A stretch of DNA of 64,000 nt from Anoxybacteroides rupiense. Lineage in GTDB: Bacteria > Bacillota > Bacilli > Bacillales > Anoxybacillaceae. The notes under the pieces are model-generated. The model was not told the origin of the DNA, did not search any database, and worked only from the letters and a program-made list of their open reading frames with translations. The stretch lies in NCBI RefSeq assembly GCF_014196195.1, contig NZ_JACIDF010000008.1, forward strand, positions 121,778-185,777. The letters run 5' to 3'. This document shows positions 9,197 through 19,228 of this stretch, piece after piece; position 1 is the stretch's first letter; each line of letters begins with the position of its first letter. A program made the translations under genes and the position numbers.

Positions 9197-9317
9197 CGCG
9201 ATTTTATGATGATAGTTTCCTTTTTTCTCCATCAAGAGAACTCTTTGTTATATTTTCACGCTTTTCAATAGAACTTATGAAACAACGGTCTCATCGCTGA
9301 TCGTGGAATGTGTCCAT

Positions 9318-10472
9318 TTATTGCTTCGCTAACATAGCCGCTTCTGTCTTAACAGCCGCTATCAACGGATGCCCAAGCTCTAATCCTGCGTAGCGGGACA
9401 ACGCCCCTTCGATGCCCATTTGTCGAATCGTCTCTTGCAACTCCATCGCTTCGGTATCTTCTTGATAATCAAATTGCAAGAGAGCGGCGATTCCTTTGAC
9501 GAGCCCTGATGGGATCTCATGAAACAAGTCATAATATTGTTTGGCAGGGCTGATGAGACGATCGTTCGGACCAAGCTTGCGAATCGGCGAGCGCCCTACT
9601 CTCGTCACCTCATCCGTAATCGCAGAGTTTGTGAATCTTTGAACAATTTTTTTGATATATATTTGATGTTCATCAGCATTCCATCCATACTTTTGAATGA
9701 GTACTCGTCCAGATTCATTGAGCGCCTTCACCACGTCAGCATAAATCTCTTCGTCCTTCATTGCCTCATGAATCGTGAAAAACTTTTTGTAATAGCCTAA
9801 ATAAGCGACAAGGGCATGCCCTGTATTCACGGTAAACAATTTTCTTTCAATATAAGGAGGCAATTCATCGACGATGCGTACTCCTTCAATTGGCGGAATG
9901 GTTCCGATCATTTGCTTCGTTTCAATGACCCACTCAAAAAATGGCTCCACCGTAACAGAAAGCAAGTCCTCATTTTTTTGATTTGGAACGATGCGGTCAA
10001 CGGCACAGTTCGGGAAACTGCAATATTGGCTGGCCATTGTTTGCTCTTCTTCGGATAATTTTTTCCATACATGCTCTTTTAAAAAGCTGCTGCCACCAAT
10101 CATATTTTCACAAGCAATGATATGAACAGGAGTTCGATTCACCTCTAAGCGCTTGCGAATCCCTTCAGCGATCACAGGAGCAATCAGCGGCAATACATTC
10201 GGCCCGACAGCTGTCGTAACGAAATCTGCTCTGGCGATGTGCTGAAGCACAGCTTCGTGATCCTTCACACTGTGCAGTGCTGTCACATGGTAAACGTGTT
10301 GCTCTTCAATTTGTTCGCCGGCAATAATGACCCGATAGTGCCGCTTTTCTTGCAGCTTTTGAACAATTTCCTCGTTAACATCCACAAATACGACTTCATA
10401 GCCCGATTGCGAAAGTAGTTGGCCAATAAAACCTCTGCCGATATTTCCAGCACCAAAATGAACGGCTAACAC
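9318..10472 (-). CDS. mtlD: Mannitol-1-phosphate 5-dehydrogenase
   Basis: Oxidises mannitol-1-phosphate, made by the PTS, to fructose-6-phosphate with NAD+. The dinucleotide-binding loop [13 protein letters not shown] is at residues 5-17. The C-terminal catalytic domain carries the [15 protein letters not shown] block near 214, typical of the polyol-specific long-chain dehydrogenases. Length is 384, normal for the family. It is last of four genes (mtlA-R-F-D) and starts one base after the stop of mtlF, so it is co-transcribed and probably translationally coupled. The operon terminator follows at 9162-9196. Confidence 0.97.
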   Translation of the reverse strand: MLAVHFGAGNIGRGFIGQLLSQSGYEVVFVDVNEEIVQKLQEKRHYRVIIAGEQIEEQHVYHVTALHSVKDHEAVLQHIARADFVTTAVGPNVLPLIAPVIAEGIRKRLEVNRTPVHIIACENMIGGSSFLKEHVWKKLSEEEQTMASQYCSFPNCAVDRIVPNQKNEDLLSVTVEPFFEWVIETKQMIGTIPPIEGVRIVDELPPYIERKLFTVNTGHALVAYLGYYKKFFTIHEAMKDEEIYADVVKALNESGRVLIQKYGWNADEHQIYIKKIVQRFTNSAITDEVTRVGRSPIRKLGPNDRLISPAKQYYDLFHEIPSGLVKGIAALLQFDYQEDTEAMELQETIRQMGIEGALSRYAGLELGHPLIAAVKTEAAMLAKQ

Positions 10473-10473
10473 G

Positions 10474-10911
10474 TTAATTCACCCCGTTTAAAAGCTGAAG
10501 AATCTCTTCCTTCTCTGTCGCATGAATCATCTTTTCCACATTTTCTTCCTCTGAGCAAACAATGGCGATTTTCGATAAAATCTCTAAATGCTCATTTTCT
10601 TTGCCGGCAATGCCAATTAATAGCTTGACAATGTTTCCTTCTCCAAAATCAACACCATTTGGAACTTGAACAATCGAAAGACCAGGTTGCTTCACTAATT
10701 GCTTCGCTTCTTCTGTTCCGTGCGGAATCGCCACAAAATTCCCCATATATGTCGATGTCAGCGCTTCTCTTTCAAACATTTTCTCAATATATACCTCGTC
10801 TACATAGCCTTGCTCTACTAAAATCGTTCCGGCTAAACGGATCGCTTCTGTTTTATTTGCTACTTCTGCATTAAGAACCATGTTTTCTTTTTTTAAAATA
10901 GTCAATGTCAT
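10474..10911 (-). CDS. mtlF: PTS mannitol EIIA component
   Basis: Phosphocarrier of 145 residues that passes the phosphate from HPr to the IIB domain of MtlA. The phosphorylated histidine is His64 in the motif [11 protein letters not shown]. The rest follows the mannitol/fructose IIA fold (for example [23 protein letters not shown]). It is separated from mtlR by no bases and from mtlD by one base. A free EIIA alongside an EIICB permease (MtlA) is the arrangement known in Geobacillus and Bacillus. Confidence 0.97.
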   Translation of the reverse strand: MTLTILKKENMVLNAEVANKTEAIRLAGTILVEQGYVDEVYIEKMFEREALTSTYMGNFVAIPHGTEEAKQLVKQPGLSIVQVPNGVDFGEGNIVKLLIGIAGKENEHLEILSKIAIVCSEEENVEKMIHATEKEEILQLLNGVN

Positions 10912-12999
10912 TCACTCCTTGCGATTTTGAAGATGCTGATAAAAAAAGATTTCTAAATGCTTTCCTAAAAAAGAATGAAGCTGCTCGGCCGTTCCTTTTG
11001 AAAACAAACGCACACTTTCTTCATCTTTAATAATGAGAGAGCTGATTTGACTCAATACCGATAATGCTTCTTCTGGAGCATCGCTCGGCGCTAAAAGCAG
11101 CAAAAGCCGCTCTACATCCATTGGTTGATGATGCATTCCCATCACGGTTTGCGGATGGGCAAGCTCATACATTGTAAACGAAGGGACAGAGATAGCCAGA
11201 CTGCGTGTGTGATAAAGCGCTAACGGCGTCCCAGGAATGCCTAATCCGCCCATTTCTTCTCTTCGCATTAATTCTGTTAGGACCTGCTCCGCCTCTTGGA
11301 TGATTCCTTTCTCTTGCAGGCGGCCACACGCTCTCTCTAACACTTCGTGAACCGAGCGCGCTTGTACAAGCTGTAGCGTAAACCCCTGAAGAAGCTGGAC
11401 AATCGTTTCGCTCATCGTTTGAATGGCGTTCATTTTTTGAATCGTGTTTCTGGAAACGTCCACCTGTTTTTGACGGCTGACCGCTTTCTTGTTTTTTAAA
11501 AATTGCCGAATGGCAACAGCTTCTTCCTCCTGAAGCATAGGACTAACAAGAAAATACGGTTCATTCAATCCCGAAATCGGAATGGTCGACACAATCAAAT
11601 CGTATTTGCTCATATCAATACGATTTAGCTCAAAAAATGATCGTTGTTCAATCGCTGAAATATCGGGGATTTCTTTTTTTAGGCGCGTCGCTAGTATTTT
11701 CGCCGTTCCTAACCCGCTTGAGCAAACGACTAAAGCATTCAGACCTTTCTTTTCCCTGAGCAGTGCAGACGCAAAATGAAGAACCACATAACCAATTTCC
11801 TCATCAGGAATGTCCATGTCGAGAAAAATGGCATGCATTCCTTTTTTAACAATTTCAAAAAGCTCGAAATAATCTTGGTGAATTCTCTCAAGCAACGGGT
11901 TCGTAATTCCCATATTATGCTGGATGCGGTATAAAGCCGGTTTTAAATGAATGATCAAATCCTCATATAACGGATAATCGCCCGTCAAATCGACACCGAC
12001 CTCTCGGCCGACAAAACGAATAAGCTCTTGCACTTTTCTGCCGATTTCTAAGCTTCCTTCTTCCAGCATATATCCACGGCGATCGCGAAATTTCGCACCC
12101 ATTAAATGCATCGTAATATAGCCAATTTCCTGTTCAGGAATCACAAGCTGAAAGGCCGATTCTAAAGATTTGGCTATTTTTTCTGCCATTTCATATTCTT
12201 TTGTTGTCCGGATCGTTTCTAGATACTGTTCTTCAAAATTGATTTCTTCTCCTTGCATAATCCGTTCAATCGCTAGTGCAAGATGGATCACTAACGCTAC
12301 ATAGGAACTATCCGCAATCGTAAAGGGGAGAGCGTCCTTCATCATTTCAATTTGCTTTTCAATAGTAAACAGCTTTTTCTTATCAACAAGACCAAGCAGC
12401 TTTTCCGTAATGGCGCTTAATGTATCATTTGCTGCGTCTGCCATGGATTCCTTCATAATTGTCAAAAATTCGGATTCATCCAAATGATGCAGCAATAATC
12501 GGCTGATCATTTTTCGCTTCGCTGATTCCGATCCGACGATTTCCACACCATATCCTCGTTTACGAATGAGCGAAAGGCCATCTTTTTCAAGCATTCCTTC
12601 GATTTTATCCAAATCGTTGCTGATCGTGGCAACGGTGACATTTAAATCATGTGCAAGAGATAAAAGTTTGACAGGTTCAGCATTTTCTAATAAGGCAATT
12701 AAAATCATCGTTTGCCGCTCTTCCGGTGTGTATTCAGCATGCGATAAACCAAAAAGGTGGGCCTGCAGTTCTTTTTTGGCATGCTCTTCCCCTATAATTT
12801 GGATGCCTACTCCCGCCTTTTTCACCAAGCGCAGCCCGCTTTCAGTTAAAATTTGTTCAACCCCCTTTAAATCTCGATGAATGGTACGGTTGCTGACATC
12901 TAACTGTTCCGCAAGCTCGCCTACTGTGATTCCCTTGTCATTAGATAATAAAATATCCAATATTTTTCTTTCTCTTGCCGATATATACACGATAGCCAC
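10912..12999 (-). CDS. mtlR: Mannitol operon transcriptional activator, PRD/PTS type
   Basis: 695-residue PTS-regulated activator. Domains in order are an N-terminal DeoR-type helix-turn-helix (GITVGELAEQLDVSNRTIHRDLK, about 24-46), a second HTH-like region (about 90-150), two PTS regulation domains (about 190-410), a GatB-like IIB domain with the active Cys near 424 in VVCSSGLGTAKIL, and a MtlA-like IIA domain with the target His near 597 in LYHTRSLA. In the described Bacillus and Geobacillus MtlR proteins, PRD2 phosphorylation activates while phosphorylation of the IIB/IIA-like domains restrains. All those sites appear present. It lies between mtlA and mtlF, after a strong hairpin that should lower its expression relative to mtlA. 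Confidence 0.96.
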   Translation of the reverse strand: MAIVYISARERKILDILLSNDKGITVGELAEQLDVSNRTIHRDLKGVEQILTESGLRLVKKAGVGIQIIGEEHAKKELQAHLFGLSHAEYTPEERQTMILIALLENAEPVKLLSLAHDLNVTVATISNDLDKIEGMLEKDGLSLIRKRGYGVEIVGSESAKRKMISRLLLHHLDESEFLTIMKESMADAANDTLSAITEKLLGLVDKKKLFTIEKQIEMMKDALPFTIADSSYVALVIHLALAIERIMQGEEINFEEQYLETIRTTKEYEMAEKIAKSLESAFQLVIPEQEIGYITMHLMGAKFRDRRGYMLEEGSLEIGRKVQELIRFVGREVGVDLTGDYPLYEDLIIHLKPALYRIQHNMGITNPLLERIHQDYFELFEIVKKGMHAIFLDMDIPDEEIGYVVLHFASALLREKKGLNALVVCSSGLGTAKILATRLKKEIPDISAIEQRSFFELNRIDMSKYDLIVSTIPISGLNEPYFLVSPMLQEEEAVAIRQFLKNKKAVSRQKQVDVSRNTIQKMNAIQTMSETIVQLLQGFTLQLVQARSVHEVLERACGRLQEKGIIQEAEQVLTELMRREEMGGLGIPGTPLALYHTRSLAISVPSFTMYELAHPQTVMGMHHQPMDVERLLLLLAPSDAPEEALSVLSQISSLIIKDEESVRLFSKGTAEQLHSFLGKHLEIFFYQHLQNRKE

Positions 13000-13125
13000 C
13001 TCCCATCTTCAACAACTATTGGAGTATAGAACGCACCAAAAAAATTGTAGACCTTGTTTAAAGAAGCAACAACAAATTGAAAAACTATTTTCGTCCTTGC
13101 ACTTGTTGCCATTTTTAAAAAACGT

Positions 13126-13160
13126 GGCAAAAAGATAAGCCTTCCGCTTATCTTTTTGCC
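13126..13160 (-). terminator. Intra-operon hairpin between mtlA and mtlR
   Basis: A perfect 15-bp inverted repeat, GGCAAAAAGATAAGC (13126-13140) and its complement (13146-13160), with a 5-base loop, begins 7 bases after the mtlA stop. The U-rich arm gives it terminator character. As mtlR, mtlF and mtlD follow with no other clear promoter, it probably attenuates read-through or stabilises the mtlA 3' end. Confidence 0.75.
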
Positions 13161-13166
13161 CAGTCA

Positions 13167-14579
13167 CTATTTACTTTCTTTTAACATTTGAACAAGTTCA
13201 TCATATTTCGGGCTGCCAAGGAAATTATCAACAGAGACATGATAGGCATTCGGCAATTTTTCTTTTGCGCGGCTCGTTAAGTTTTGATGTGTAATCACAA
13301 CATCCGCATCTGATGGAAGCTGGTTGATCGATGTATTCGTCACTTCAATATCGAGTCCCGCTTTTTGCACTTTATTTTTCATAATGGAAGCTCCCATCGC
13401 GCTTGAGCCCATTCCTGCGTCGCAAGCAAATACAATTTTTTTCACGTCGCCTAAAGTGGCCGGTTTCGGCTGTGTTTGCAATGCAGCCGCCACTTCACTT
13501 TTCTTTCCTTTTAATTGTTGCATTTTTTCAGTCGCTTCATGCAAATCTTCCTGTTCTGCTTTCGCAGACTTTAAGAAAAAGGATGCGACGATGAACGAAA
13601 CCGCTGTAGCCACTAATACACCAGCTAACACACCGAAATAATTTCCGCGCGGCGTCATGGCAAGCAAAGCAACAATACTACCTGGTGAAGGAACCGCGAT
13701 CAAGCCCGCATGGAAGATCGTGAAGGTGAGCACCCCGCTCACTCCACCGGCAATGGCTGCTAAAATCAACACCGGGCGCATTAAAATATATGGGAAGTAA
13801 ATTTCATGAATTCCGCCAAGAAAATGGATAATAGCGGCACCAGGCGCCGATTGTTTCGCTGTCCCTTTTCCGAATAACCAGTACGCTAACAAAATGCCAA
13901 ACCCTGGGCCCGGATTCGTTTCAAGCAAGAATAAAATCGACTTTCCATCCTTTGCTGCTTGTTCGATACCAAGCGGACTTAAAATTCCGTGATTGATAGC
14001 GTTGTTTAAAAATAGTACTTTCGCAGGCTCAATAAAGATATTAGCAAGCGGCAACAGCTTCATATTAATAATAACTTCTACTCCAGCCGCTAATGTTTTG
14101 TTTAGTCCTAAAACAATCGGTCCTACTCCTTTAAATGCTAGTAGCGTTAAAGCGCCGCCGATAATCCCGGCTGAAAAGTTGTTGACCAGCATTTCAAAGC
14201 CTTGCTTGACTTTTCCTTGAACAAGACCGTCAAATTTCTTAATTAAATAGCCGCCAAGCGGTCCCATAATCATCGCGCCAAGAAACATTGGGATGTCCGC
14301 TCCGACGATAACCCCCATGGTCGCTGTCGCACCAACTACTCCGCCGCGAACATCATAAACCATTTTTCCGCCTGTATAACCGATTAATAATGGCAGTAAA
14401 TACGTAATCATTGGGCTTACGAGTTTCGCTAATGATTCATTTGGAAGCCATCCTGACGGAATAAATAAAGCGGTAATAATTCCCCATGCGATAAATGCGC
14501 CGATATTCGGCATAATCATTCCGCTTAAATAGCTACCGAACCGCTGTATTTTGACGCGGAAATTCGCTTGCTGTTCCAT
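13167..14579 (-). CDS. mtlA: PTS mannitol transporter EIICB component
   Basis: Mannitol permease that imports and phosphorylates mannitol to mannitol-1-phosphate. Residues 1-345 form the membrane IIC domain, with many hydrophobic segments and the substrate-site block HFLGGIHEIYFPYIL. Residues about 375-470 are the IIB domain, with the phosphocysteine near 385 in VFACDAGMGSS. Its IIA partner is the separate mtlF. Length 470 matches Geobacillus MtlA. The start ATG has AAGGAGG 10 bases upstream. It is first gene of the operon, with a cre site at 14623-14636. Confidence 0.97.
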   Translation of the reverse strand: MEQQANFRVKIQRFGSYLSGMIMPNIGAFIAWGIITALFIPSGWLPNESLAKLVSPMITYLLPLLIGYTGGKMVYDVRGGVVGATATMGVIVGADIPMFLGAMIMGPLGGYLIKKFDGLVQGKVKQGFEMLVNNFSAGIIGGALTLLAFKGVGPIVLGLNKTLAAGVEVIINMKLLPLANIFIEPAKVLFLNNAINHGILSPLGIEQAAKDGKSILFLLETNPGPGFGILLAYWLFGKGTAKQSAPGAAIIHFLGGIHEIYFPYILMRPVLILAAIAGGVSGVLTFTIFHAGLIAVPSPGSIVALLAMTPRGNYFGVLAGVLVATAVSFIVASFFLKSAKAEQEDLHEATEKMQQLKGKKSEVAAALQTQPKPATLGDVKKIVFACDAGMGSSAMGASIMKNKVQKAGLDIEVTNTSINQLPSDADVVITHQNLTSRAKEKLPNAYHVSVDNFLGSPKYDELVQMLKESK

Positions 14580-14599
14580 ACGTTTTTCCTCCTTACTTA

Positions 14600-14636
14600 A
14601 GTTGTATGACTATAGCTCTATGTTAAAGCGCTTACA
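14600..14636 (-). promoter_or_regulatory. mtlA control region with cre site
   Basis: Read on the minus strand, TGTAAGCGCTTTAA (14623-14636) matches the CcpA cre consensus TGWAARCGYTWNCW with one clear mismatch. A -10-like TATAGT lies just downstream at 14608-14613, so CcpA-HPr(Ser-P) binding here would block or overlap the -35 and MtlR region. No good -35 is seen, as expected for an activator-dependent promoter. Confidence 0.65.
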
Positions 14637-14639
14637 CCT

Positions 14640-15379
14640 CATATTCAATGTAAAGTAAATATCATTTTGTCTGACACATTCTTGTCAATATTTAAAAACC
14701 GCATCCTTCATGGCGTTTGTCCCGCTTTCATATGTTCCAACTACATCTATCGAACCTTCCTCCCGCTTTTCATTTTATTTTCGCCATTCCCCTTTATATC
14801 ATTAGGCAATAAACGAAAAAGACAAGCCTAAAAGCAGCTAAGGGAGAAATCTGGCGCTGTTCATTGGTTTTTATTAGATAACCAACACGCCTGCTCTATC
14901 TTTTTAAATGAAATAACGACGAGACCCGTGTTAGTACGTATAAGTAAAATGCGGGGAGCGATGTTTTACACAAACACGGCGCTAGCAAAACTCCGATAAA
15001 AATACACCAATCATCAATAAAACTTGGGGCAAGGCCATAGGGAGAAGAAAAAAAGGGAGCGAAGTCGCCACCTCGATCTCCAATTACAAAGAGGGGCATC
15101 GTTCTTTTTGGTCCTTCCGCTTCGTCAAACAGGAAAAACAGCTTATGTGTTTCACTACGAAAAAGCATATATTGTCTTCCGCCCCTGGCCTATTGCTAGA
15201 TGTAGCTAAACATGAACAAAGAATACAAAAAGGTTATACGCCTTTCGTCGCTGTCGCAGGAGATTCGCTCTTTCCAAAACAAAAGCGATGACAAACGCAT
15301 ACACTATTCTGGTTATAGCCTAAAGGTGCATGTTTGAAGAATCAGAAACCAGTCACTTGCTTTTTTCACGCGAGCGCAT
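14640..15379. other. Long spacer with decayed coding fragment
   Basis: No intact gene is supported between mtlA and the aldo/keto reductase. On the plus strand 15121-15291 reads as a coherent 56-residue tail (GLLLDVAKHEQRIQKGYTPF, then VAVAGDSLFPKQKR and a stop). A neighbouring frame just upstream contains LRQTGKTAYVFHYEKAYIVF. The switch of sensible frames suggests a frameshifted, start-less gene remnant of unknown family. Bases 14640-14895 show nothing. Confidence 0.3.
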
Positions 15380-15437
15380 AAAAAAACCGAACAACGACGC
15401 TTTTAGACTCCTTCCTATGAAGCGGTTCGTTGTTCGG
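15380..15437 (-). terminator. Intrinsic terminator, copy 1 of a recurring long hairpin
   Basis: CCGAACAACGACGC (15387-15400) pairs with the segment 15419-15437, ending GTTGTTCGG, with a two-base bulge. The A tract 15380-15386 gives a U-run on the minus strand, downstream of the leftward aldo/keto reductase. A second, clearly related hairpin lies at 29910-29976. Confidence 0.75.
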
Positions 15438-15467
15438 ACACCGATCGTTAAAGATCCACCTAATGAA

Positions 15468-15520
15468 CCTCCCGTCTCCACTCCGTTTAGAGGGGGAGAT
15501 TTCTCGGTAAATGTGTTAAA
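15468..15520 (+). repeat. Recurring hairpin element B, copy 1
   Basis: A C-rich arm (CCTCCCGTCTCC) is followed by ACTCCGTTTA, a G-rich arm (GAGGGGGAGA), TTCTCGG and then ATGTGTTAAA. The same order of blocks recurs at 21246, 28221, 29828 and, inverted, 39004. I suspect relics of transposon ends (see findings); no transposase gene is in the window. Confidence 0.5.
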
Positions 15521-15607
15521 TTACAGCCCACGAACAAAGAGCTTACATAGCACAAAGTGATCTCCTGCCCGTTGTTCGCTTCACTGCTTCATTGATACTC
15601 CCCTAAA

Positions 15608-16582
15608 TTAAGGAAGCTCGCGGCCCCTTGAGCTGACATAGAGAGCATACCATTCCTCTCTTGTCAATGTCGTATTGAGGGCCTCCGCGCATGCCCGAAT
15701 ACGGACTGGATTTGCCGTACCAATCACAGGCTGGATTCCTGCCGGATGAGCCATCAGCCATGCTAGCACGATCGCTTCCGGTGTTGTTTGTTTCTGCTTT
15801 GCCATTTCTTGAACGAGTTCTGCCGTTTGTTTCATCGACTGAGGTTGTCCTTCTAATGATCGTCCCGAAAATACACCTTGTGCAAGTGATCCCCATGCTT
15901 GAATCTGAATATTTTCCAATCGGCAGTATTCAAGGGTGCCTTCAGGAAATACACTTTCTTTCGCAGCTTCTTGATTAACATGAACACCTGTTTCCAGCCA
16001 GCCGATTTTCGCTAAACTCATTTCCAGCTGGTTAATGATCAACGGCATATCACAATACGATTGCAGCAAGCGGATCTGTCCAGCGCTCATGTTCGATACG
16101 CCAAACCAATGGACTTTTCCAGACGCTTTTAATTCCGTAAACACTTGGGCTACCTCTTCCGGATCCATAAGCGGATCAGGGCGGTGAAGCAGAAGAATGT
16201 CGAGATACTCCACTCCAAGCCTTGTTAAAATGCCGTCCACACTACGGCGAATATGTTCCTCTGAGAAATCATACCGTTTCGGAGCACTTGGACTTTCTTT
16301 AAAACGAATTCCACATTTGGATTGAATGAATATTTTTTCTCTTAGCTCGGGCTGCTCTTTGAGTACTTCACCAAATACTCTTTCAGCTTTACCTAAGGCA
16401 TAAATATCAGCGTGATCGAACATGTTGATGCCCACCGAAAGGGCCGATTCGATCGCTTCGTGCGCTTGCTTCACATCCTCTTTTGTAATCGGGTGCTCAT
16501 TCCATCCACCGCCAAGCCCCATGCAGCCTAATACAAGCCGGCTAGCGGAAAGACCATACTGATGCAACGGCAATGGTTTCAT
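15608..16582 (-). CDS. Aldo/keto reductase (YdhF-like oxidoreductase)
   Basis: NADPH-dependent aldo/keto reductase, 324 residues, of the group typified by Escherichia coli YdhF; the substrate is unknown. The catalytic tetrad is visible: Asp and Tyr in NMFDHADIYALGKAE, Lys in FIQSKCGI, and His in LLLHRPDPL. The C-terminal cofactor region contains PVIGTANPVRIRAC. I start at ATG 16582, with GGGGGG 7 bases upstream. The in-frame ATG at 16615 has no site. It stands alone and ends in the repeat-type terminator at 15380-15437. Confidence 0.92.
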   Translation of the reverse strand: MKPLPLHQYGLSASRLVLGCMGLGGGWNEHPITKEDVKQAHEAIESALSVGINMFDHADIYALGKAERVFGEVLKEQPELREKIFIQSKCGIRFKESPSAPKRYDFSEEHIRRSVDGILTRLGVEYLDILLLHRPDPLMDPEEVAQVFTELKASGKVHWFGVSNMSAGQIRLLQSYCDMPLIINQLEMSLAKIGWLETGVHVNQEAAKESVFPEGTLEYCRLENIQIQAWGSLAQGVFSGRSLEGQPQSMKQTAELVQEMAKQKQTTPEAIVLAWLMAHPAGIQPVIGTANPVRIRACAEALNTTLTREEWYALYVSSRGRELP

Positions 16583-17260
16583 TTTTGTTCCCCCCATCTT
16601 CACCATCCATTCCATTTCATACGTCGCCGAATCCGTTCTTCATAGACAGGCGAGCATCCTAATATATAAATGTAGAGTCCAAATGATATATGTAAATAAC
16701 ATTCTCAGCCTACTTATTCTCGTTTTTTTCTGCTGCTATCAACAAAACAAGATACCCCCTATGTTCCTTTACTCTGTATGTCAAAAAGTAGAGAGCGTTG
16801 ATAACAGCGGCTGTCATCAATCAATCACTTCATGGGAAGTCAAGTATCTTCTGCATGCGAAAAGGGCCCCGTGCTAAGAATTATCACATATCAGACATCA
16901 CAACGCAAAGATGTTCCAGCGGAAAGCCCCATCAACAAAGTGACAAATAGAGCCGACCAGACCATGAAACGCCATTGCGATTTTAGATATGTTGAATCGC
17001 AGCCAATCGAACGAGTTTGTTTTGGGACGTATGAAATCGATTTCAGTTATGCTAGCTTATATCATAGCGGAAAATCCATATTTTTTCTATGTAAAAAGAG
17101 CAAAACAGCCGGAAAAAGATCCGTTTTTCTTTCTAATCGTTCAGAGAGCGTATACATGTCCACAGACTCGCCTCCGGCCGTTAGGAGAATCTGTATCTCT
17201 CTTTTTATTGCCTGATTTCATTCGCCGCTCGCCTTTCTAGGAATCGAGCACTCTATAATG
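16583..17260. other. Long spacer without a supported gene
   Basis: About 680 bases separate the aldo/keto reductase from the cyclase. Plus-strand frames from 16832 and 16989 stay open for 80-130 codons but have no ribosome binding site. The best piece (FVLGRMKSISVMLAYIIAEN near 17010) is not one I can place. I see a possible decayed membrane protein and nothing firm. Confidence 0.25.
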
Positions 17261-19135
17261 TTAAGACTTTTGCGAAGTAAACGATCCGTATTTATTCTCG
17301 TAATGGCTCAACGCCAAAAGCGGAAAAACGTAACGATAACTGTGATAATGAATATAAAATCCCCCTGCCATCCCTTGACCGGTCGGATAAGAGACCGTCC
17401 AATCTTTGCTATTGAGCGATTGTTGCAAAAAACGAAGCGCCGCTTCCATTTCAGGAATAGGCTGATCGAATACGGCAACCAACGCATCAAGAGCCCATGC
17501 TGTATGAACCGCCGTGCTAGTCCTTAGCGGTATATACGCTTTAGCGCTGTCACTTTTACAAGATTCTCCCCAACCGCCATCACTGTTCTGAATACTTAAC
17601 AGCCACTTAATCGCTTTTTGCATCGACGAGTGCGTGGAAGGAACCCCGACAGCAGCCATTCCTGTTATCGCCGCCCATGTGCCGTACAAATAACAAATTC
17701 CCCATCTCCCATACCAAGAACCATTTTTTTCTTGATGATCCATTAACCATTCTACCGCATAAGCAACAGTTGGATGATCTTTTGTTAAACGTGCAAATGT
17801 ACCAAGAAACTCCAAAGTTCTTCCCGTTAAATCGGCCGTTGATGGATCTGACAGCAAAAACTCCGCCCCATCGATTGGCAAATAACGCCATAGTCGACGA
17901 TCTACATTTTTTTCAAAAGCAGCAAAACCGCCATCATCATTTTGCATAGAGAACAACCAACTGATCCCTCTGTCCCACGCTTGACGAAACGCTCCTTCTT
18001 CTGATGCCATTCGGTAAATCGCTCGTAAAGAAGCGGTCGTATCATCAAGATCTGGATTGATCGTATTGATATCAGAAAATCCCCATCCTCCCGGTGGACT
18101 GTATGGGTTATGTATCGCCCAATCGCCATATCGATAGTGCTGACGAGAAAGCAGATAGTGATTCGCTTTTTGAATGGCATCATCTGTCGGCGGCACTCCT
18201 GCTTCCTGCAATGCATAGCTGGCTAATGCTGTATTCCATACATGTGCCGTCGTATATTGTATGTGCGTCTGTCCATCAATGGTGCAGCGAAAATTTTTTA
18301 ATCCCTCAATGGCTTGAGCAATCACAGGATGGTCTTTGGAATATCCTTCTGAAAGAAGCGCAAAAATCATTAAAAAAGTGGCGCTGAAATAACTATAAAA
18401 AGTTCCATCTGTCTCTAAATGTTTCAACATATACTGAATCGCGCGCTGCTTCGCTGCCGCGCGAATATGCGCAGGCCATCCAAGAATCGATTGTTTCACA
18501 TAGGAAAGAAACCCGCGGTCTGTACGCATCTCTCGCCAGTCCTCTCCCTCCCCGCGCATTCCCAATAACTCCGAAAGATTGGGGCTTTTGCTCGTTTTCC
18601 GGCTGTATTTGTTATCCAACAAAACTAAGAGTGGCGTGAGATTAGCACGCCCGTATACCGAAATATCAAAAAAGTGCAGCGGAAATGAAGGTGGTAAAAG
18701 TAAAAATTCTAATGGAAGCGGAAAAAACGGTGGCCAGCGATACTGTCCCGTCAAAGCTAGCATAAATTTCGTAAACATATGAGCATTTTCGATCCCCCCC
18801 ATTTCTAAAATCCGTCTTCTCGCTGCTCGCAAACGAGGATCGCTTTTTCGCCGGTAACCAGAATAAAGTAACGCATAATAAGCCTCGACTGTTGCGCTTA
18901 CATTTCCGTCTCCCTCATCATAAAATAGCTTCCACGCCCCATTATTTTCCTGCCTGCTTTCAATTCGTTCCACCAGCGATTGGATAAGTTGTTCATCATT
19001 TATTTCTAAAGAACGTAATAAGATGATCATATAAGCATCTGTCGAAATACCTGTTTCAAACGGATGGCCCCATGATCCGTCAGAAGCTTGCGCCCGTTTT
19101 AACAAAGCGACCAATCGGTTCCGTTCATCCGGCAT
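17261..19135 (-). CDS. sqhC: Squalene-hopene / tetraprenyl-beta-curcumene cyclase family enzyme
   Basis: Class II terpene cyclase of 624 residues (Bacillus SqhC is about 632). It would protonate and cyclise squalene to hopene, or act on C35 tetraprenyl-beta-curcumene as shown for Bacillus enzymes. The catalytic DxDDTT motif is present as PDLDDTTAS near residue 361. Several QW repeats (QENNGAW, QNDDGGFAAF, QEKNGSWYG, QNSDGGWGES) and the SYPTGQGMAGGFY C-terminal block are seen. It is a peripheral membrane protein by family, with a hydrophobic patch near residue 140. No prenyl synthase neighbour is present, so which substrate is used cannot be decided here. It is divergent from the DUF2515 gene, with a 93-base gap. 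Confidence 0.93.
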   Translation of the reverse strand: MPDERNRLVALLKRAQASDGSWGHPFETGISTDAYMIILLRSLEINDEQLIQSLVERIESRQENNGAWKLFYDEGDGNVSATVEAYYALLYSGYRRKSDPRLRAARRRILEMGGIENAHMFTKFMLALTGQYRWPPFFPLPLEFLLLPPSFPLHFFDISVYGRANLTPLLVLLDNKYSRKTSKSPNLSELLGMRGEGEDWREMRTDRGFLSYVKQSILGWPAHIRAAAKQRAIQYMLKHLETDGTFYSYFSATFLMIFALLSEGYSKDHPVIAQAIEGLKNFRCTIDGQTHIQYTTAHVWNTALASYALQEAGVPPTDDAIQKANHYLLSRQHYRYGDWAIHNPYSPPGGWGFSDINTINPDLDDTTASLRAIYRMASEEGAFRQAWDRGISWLFSMQNDDGGFAAFEKNVDRRLWRYLPIDGAEFLLSDPSTADLTGRTLEFLGTFARLTKDHPTVAYAVEWLMDHQEKNGSWYGRWGICYLYGTWAAITGMAAVGVPSTHSSMQKAIKWLLSIQNSDGGWGESCKSDSAKAYIPLRTSTAVHTAWALDALVAVFDQPIPEMEAALRFLQQSLNSKDWTVSYPTGQGMAGGFYIHYHSYRYVFPLLALSHYENKYGSFTSQKS

Positions 19136-19228
19136 TGCCTATCTCCATCCTTTTCCTGTAATCTCACCGCTTTCTCTTTCATACTTATTCGTATAGAAGC
19201 CAAATGATTCACAGAAGGAGTGATTCGC

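Noticed and set aside
14896..15168. 90-codon minus-strand frame in the gap after mtlA
   Set aside because: No ribosome binding site, odd composition, and the opposite strand reads more like a decayed gene.
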